15,697 nt of DNA from Candidatus Poseidoniaceae archaeon. GTDB lineage: Archaea > Thermoplasmatota > Poseidoniia > Poseidoniales > Poseidoniaceae. Position 1 is the stretch's first letter. Each line of letters opens with the position of its first letter. The DNA is taken from assembly GCA_022452125.1 (NCBI GenBank), contig JAKURJ010000028.1, positions 1 through 15,697 on the forward strand, written 5' to 3'. Below the pieces are notes generated by a model that was given only the letters and a program-made list of their open reading frames with translations, had not been told where the DNA came from and did not search any database. Of this stretch, positions 13,608-15,697 are shown piece after piece. Both the position numbers and the translations under genes were made by a program.

Positions 13608-15197
13608 ATGGCGGAGGAAACTATTCTCGAATCTACAGAGAGAACAAGTGGCCGCGAGGCGTTACGCAAAAACGTCCAAGCCGCAATCGCATTGGCAGGT
13701 GCAGTTCGCTCCACTCTAGGGCCAAAGGGTCTCGACAAGTTACTGGTGGACGACCAAGGCGAGACCTTGGTTACAAATGATGGAGTAACAGTCCTTGAGA
13801 CCGCTAGAGTTGAGCACCCTGTTGCTAAAATGATAATCAGTGCATCATCTACTCAAGATAGAGTTGCAAGAGATGGCACGACCACTACAGTGGTAATTTG
13901 TGCTGAGATGTTGAGAAATGCATGGCAATTGGTCAGGCAAGGCGTACATCCTACAATTATCGCTAGAGGATATGCACTAGCAGAGAAGTTCGCTCTGTCC
14001 TCTTTAGATGAGCTGGCAATCGAAGCAAGTGCTGAACAAATTGAATCCGCTATCGAGACTTCACTAGCTGGTAAGCTAGACAAGGGAATGGAAAAACACC
14101 TTGCTGCCCTTTCTCTACAAGCAGGGCAAACGATATTGTCTGAAGGAAGAGCAGACCCTACCAGAGTCAAAATCATCAAACAGACAGGTGGGAACATGCA
14201 AGATTCTACTTTGATTACAGGGCTGGCTCTTGCAAAAAGCCGCATCCACCCTGAGATGAAAGAAAGAGGAGGGCCTGGTTCAATTCTAATCCTAGACGGA
14301 GGTATCGAGCGCAAAAAACCTCAGTTTGAAACAAAATTGAACATCACATCTGCTGGAATGGTAGATGCCTTCCGTAGTGCAGAATCGAAATCACTTCTCA
14401 AGCAAGTAGAGAACCTAGTCGATATCGGCTGTGATTTATTGGTCTGCAAAGAAGGAGTCGATGACGAAGCACGCCAAGCACTTTCTAAGCATGGTATTCT
14501 GACTTATCGCAGAGTGGAGAAGAGGGATTTGGACCTACTATCACGTGCATGTGGAGCAAATCTAGTCCCAGATGCTGGTAGAGCAACAAAGCAAGACCTT
14601 GGAGCATTCATCAAGACTAGAGAAGAATTACGAGGCGGAGTGAATCACTGGATCTTAGATGCGGAAGATAGTGGTGCAACCCTGATTGCAAGAGGTAGTA
14701 CTCAAAGTGTCTTAGATGAAGTAGAGCGTTGCTTCGCTGATGGTTTAGGAGTTGCTTGTCAACTATTGGAAGAACCGGTACTTCTGCCCGGAGCAGGTGC
14801 AACTCAAGTAGCACTTGGGCGACGTCTACGAAGATATGCAGAAACGGTTCCTGGCCGTGAACAACTCGCAATCGAAGCATGGGCAGATGCACTTGAATCA
14901 ATACCTAGAGCATTGGCTGCAAACGCAGGATATGACGGAATTGACTCTCTCCTAAAACTAACAGCAGCCCATAACGAATCGGGAGATTTCATGGGATTAG
15001 ACCTGGCTGACGGTGAAGCAAAAGACACAATTTCCCGAGGCGTGCTAGAGCCAAAGAGCATTACCAGACAGGCGATTTCAGGAGCTACAGAAGCAGCAAT
15101 TAGCATTCTTAGAATCGATGATGTGCTATGGGCACAGATGGATGCTCAGATCCCAGATGAAGTTCAAGAACGCATCCAAGGATTCGGCGCAGAATGA
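13608..15197 (+). CDS. Thermosome (group II chaperonin) subunit, divergent
   Basis: A 529-residue group II chaperonin subunit that forms ATP-driven double-ring folding chambers. Conserved features: VRSTLGPKGLDKLLVD (33-48), TNDGVTVLE (56-64), EHPVAKMI (69-76), RDGTTTTVV (88-96) with the catalytic aspartate D89, KSRIHPEM in the apical region, and near the C-terminus AETVPGREQLAIEAWADALE, NAGYDGIDSLLKL and AAISILRIDD. Departures: the usual GDGTT is RDGTT (R88), the usual PGGGA is PGAGA (A396), and the protein ends QGFGAE without the Gly-Met-rich tail common in thermosomes. Together these suggest a diverged paralogue, though the catalytic residues remain. The ATG at 13608 matches the usual N-terminus. 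It diverges from the Hsp20-like/dnaK operon with a shared promoter region, so joint stress control is plausible. Confidence 0.93.
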   Translation: MAEETILESTERTSGREALRKNVQAAIALAGAVRSTLGPKGLDKLLVDDQGETLVTNDGVTVLETARVEHPVAKMIISASSTQDRVARDGTTTTVVICAEMLRNAWQLVRQGVHPTIIARGYALAEKFALSSLDELAIEASAEQIESAIETSLAGKLDKGMEKHLAALSLQAGQTILSEGRADPTRVKIIKQTGGNMQDSTLITGLALAKSRIHPEMKERGGPGSILILDGGIERKKPQFETKLNITSAGMVDAFRSAESKSLLKQVENLVDIGCDLLVCKEGVDDEARQALSKHGILTYRRVEKRDLDLLSRACGANLVPDAGRATKQDLGAFIKTREELRGGVNHWILDAEDSGATLIARGSTQSVLDEVERCFADGLGVACQLLEEPVLLPGAGATQVALGRRLRRYAETVPGREQLAIEAWADALESIPRALAANAGYDGIDSLLKLTAAHNESGDFMGLDLADGEAKDTISRGVLEPKSITRQAISGATEAAISILRIDDVLWAQMDAQIPDEVQERIQGFGAE

Positions 15198-15277
15198 GTA
15201 ACCGGCTCTGTTTCACAGGTTAATGCAACTGGTTTAGCACCTTTAGGTTCAAGTAGCGACTCTTGTGTAGGTCGTTT
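15198..15277. other. Short intergenic region, no clear signal
   Basis: Eighty bases between the thermosome stop and the next start. There is no hairpin, long T-run or strong TATA box. GGTTTAG/CTTTAG stretches near 15229-15246 are weak promoter candidates, and AGGT at 15269-15272 is a weak Shine-Dalgarno candidate before the ATG at 15278. Confidence 0.4.
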
Positions 15278-15697
15278 ATGGGCGAGTCCGTAAACAGACG
15301 AATTCTGATTACCGGAGCCCTCGGTCAAATCGGGATGGAGTTACTGGACGCCTTGCAAACCAAGTTTGGCTCTGAAAATGTGATTGCATCTGATATCAGA
15401 GATTCTGAAGATGTAGATGATTCGGGTTTTAGATACGAAAAACTCGATGTCTTAGATTCAGAGCAAATGGAGAACATAATTCGTGATAATAATATCAACG
15501 AAGTATACCATCTAGCAGCCTTATTATCCGCAACCGGAGAAAAAAACCCCCAGCTATGCTGGAAAATTAACATGGACGGGCTGATGAACGTTCTTGAGTT
15601 GGCAAGAAAATACAAATTCAGAATATTCGCTCCTTCATCAATCGCAGTTTTTGGCGCTGACGTAGGCAAGTTTGCTAAACAAGATTCACCCCTAAAC
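15278..15697 (+). CDS. SDR-type L-threonine 3-dehydrogenase, N-terminal part (cut by window edge)
   Basis: The first 140 codons of an extended short-chain dehydrogenase, open to the window edge with no stop. RRILITGALGQIGMELLDAL near the N-terminus carries the glycine-rich NAD motif G-x-x-G-x-x-G (residues 13-19), and VIASDIR supplies the acidic residue that binds the NAD ribose. YHLAALLSATGEKNP followed by W-K-IN-MDGLMNVLELAR and FAPSSIAVFG closely follow the epimerase-like threonine dehydrogenases, which oxidise L-threonine to 2-amino-3-ketobutyrate. The catalytic Y-x-x-x-K would lie beyond the edge. A UDP-sugar epimerase is the alternative, but the LGQIG and AALLSATGE motifs favour threonine dehydrogenase. 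The gene runs co-directionally with the thermosome at an 80-base distance, with only a weak AGGT before the ATG. Confidence 0.8.
   Translation, partial: MGESVNRRILITGALGQIGMELLDALQTKFGSENVIASDIRDSEDVDDSGFRYEKLDVLDSEQMENIIRDNNINEVYHLAALLSATGEKNPQLCWKINMDGLMNVLELARKYKFRIFAPSSIAVFGADVGKFAKQDSPLN

Noticed and set aside
13853..14314. 153-codon open frame on the minus strand inside the thermosome gene
   Set aside because: Shadow of the conserved thermosome reading frame; no family features and no ribosome-binding site.
1..15697. CRISPR arrays, tRNA or rRNA genes, insertion sequences and phage genes
   Set aside because: No regularly spaced repeats, cloverleaf-like sequence, transposase motif or terminal inverted repeat was seen on reading both strands.

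Overview
The window looks like chromosomal DNA from a mesophilic archaeon of the Thermoplasmatota, most likely a marine Poseidoniales (Marine Group II) lineage. Evidence: a group II chaperonin (thermosome) beside a bacterial-type DnaK lacking the Gram-negative N-terminal insert, archaeal TATA-like boxes at fitting distances, a mixture of GAGGTGA-led and apparently leaderless genes, secreted or membrane-anchored proteins including a carboxypeptidase, and a small protein resembling a Thermoplasmatota-specific family. The lineage is an inference from protein character; no database search was run. I see no tRNA, rRNA, CRISPR array, insertion sequence or phage gene. Coding density is very high, and no gene-free stretch exceeds 150 bases.

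Layout. 1-2146 (minus): a secreted, sequon-rich, repetitive surface protein whose frame stays open past an in-frame TGA to the window edge, and upstream of it a small conserved protein. 2288-4478 (plus): a two-gene polyamine operon, a ureohydrolase of agmatinase type followed by a fusion of a pyruvoyl SpeD-type decarboxylase to a deoxyhypusine-synthase-like domain, closed by a strong hairpin. 4602-7582 (plus): a membrane-anchored M14 carboxypeptidase and a cytosolic M17 leucyl aminopeptidase, a plausible peptide-scavenging pair. 7583-9055 (minus): a class III aminotransferase of unknown substrate. 9160-10875 (plus): a five-helix membrane protein with a GIDE (MULAN-like) domain. 10876-13491 (minus): an Hsp20-like protein followed by DnaK. 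13608-15197 (plus): a thermosome subunit, divergent from the Hsp20-like/DnaK operon. 15278 to the edge (plus): the start of an SDR-type L-threonine 3-dehydrogenase.

Two points stand out. First, the polyamine operon places three catalytic modules in two polypeptides: the SpeD-like domain keeps the self-cleavage residues (S63, H68, C83) but has changed positions thought to hold the adenosyl group, so it may act on arginine. With agmatinase and the DHS-like domain this could form a compact arginine-to-polyamine route, or a route to modified aIF5A. Second, the Hsp20-dnaK junction is filled by two tandem hairpins. The second has a GGAA tetraloop and encloses the dnaK Shine-Dalgarno sequence and part of its start codon, which makes it a candidate RNA thermometer. 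The two chaperone systems share one short divergent promoter region containing a palindromic TATA-like box.
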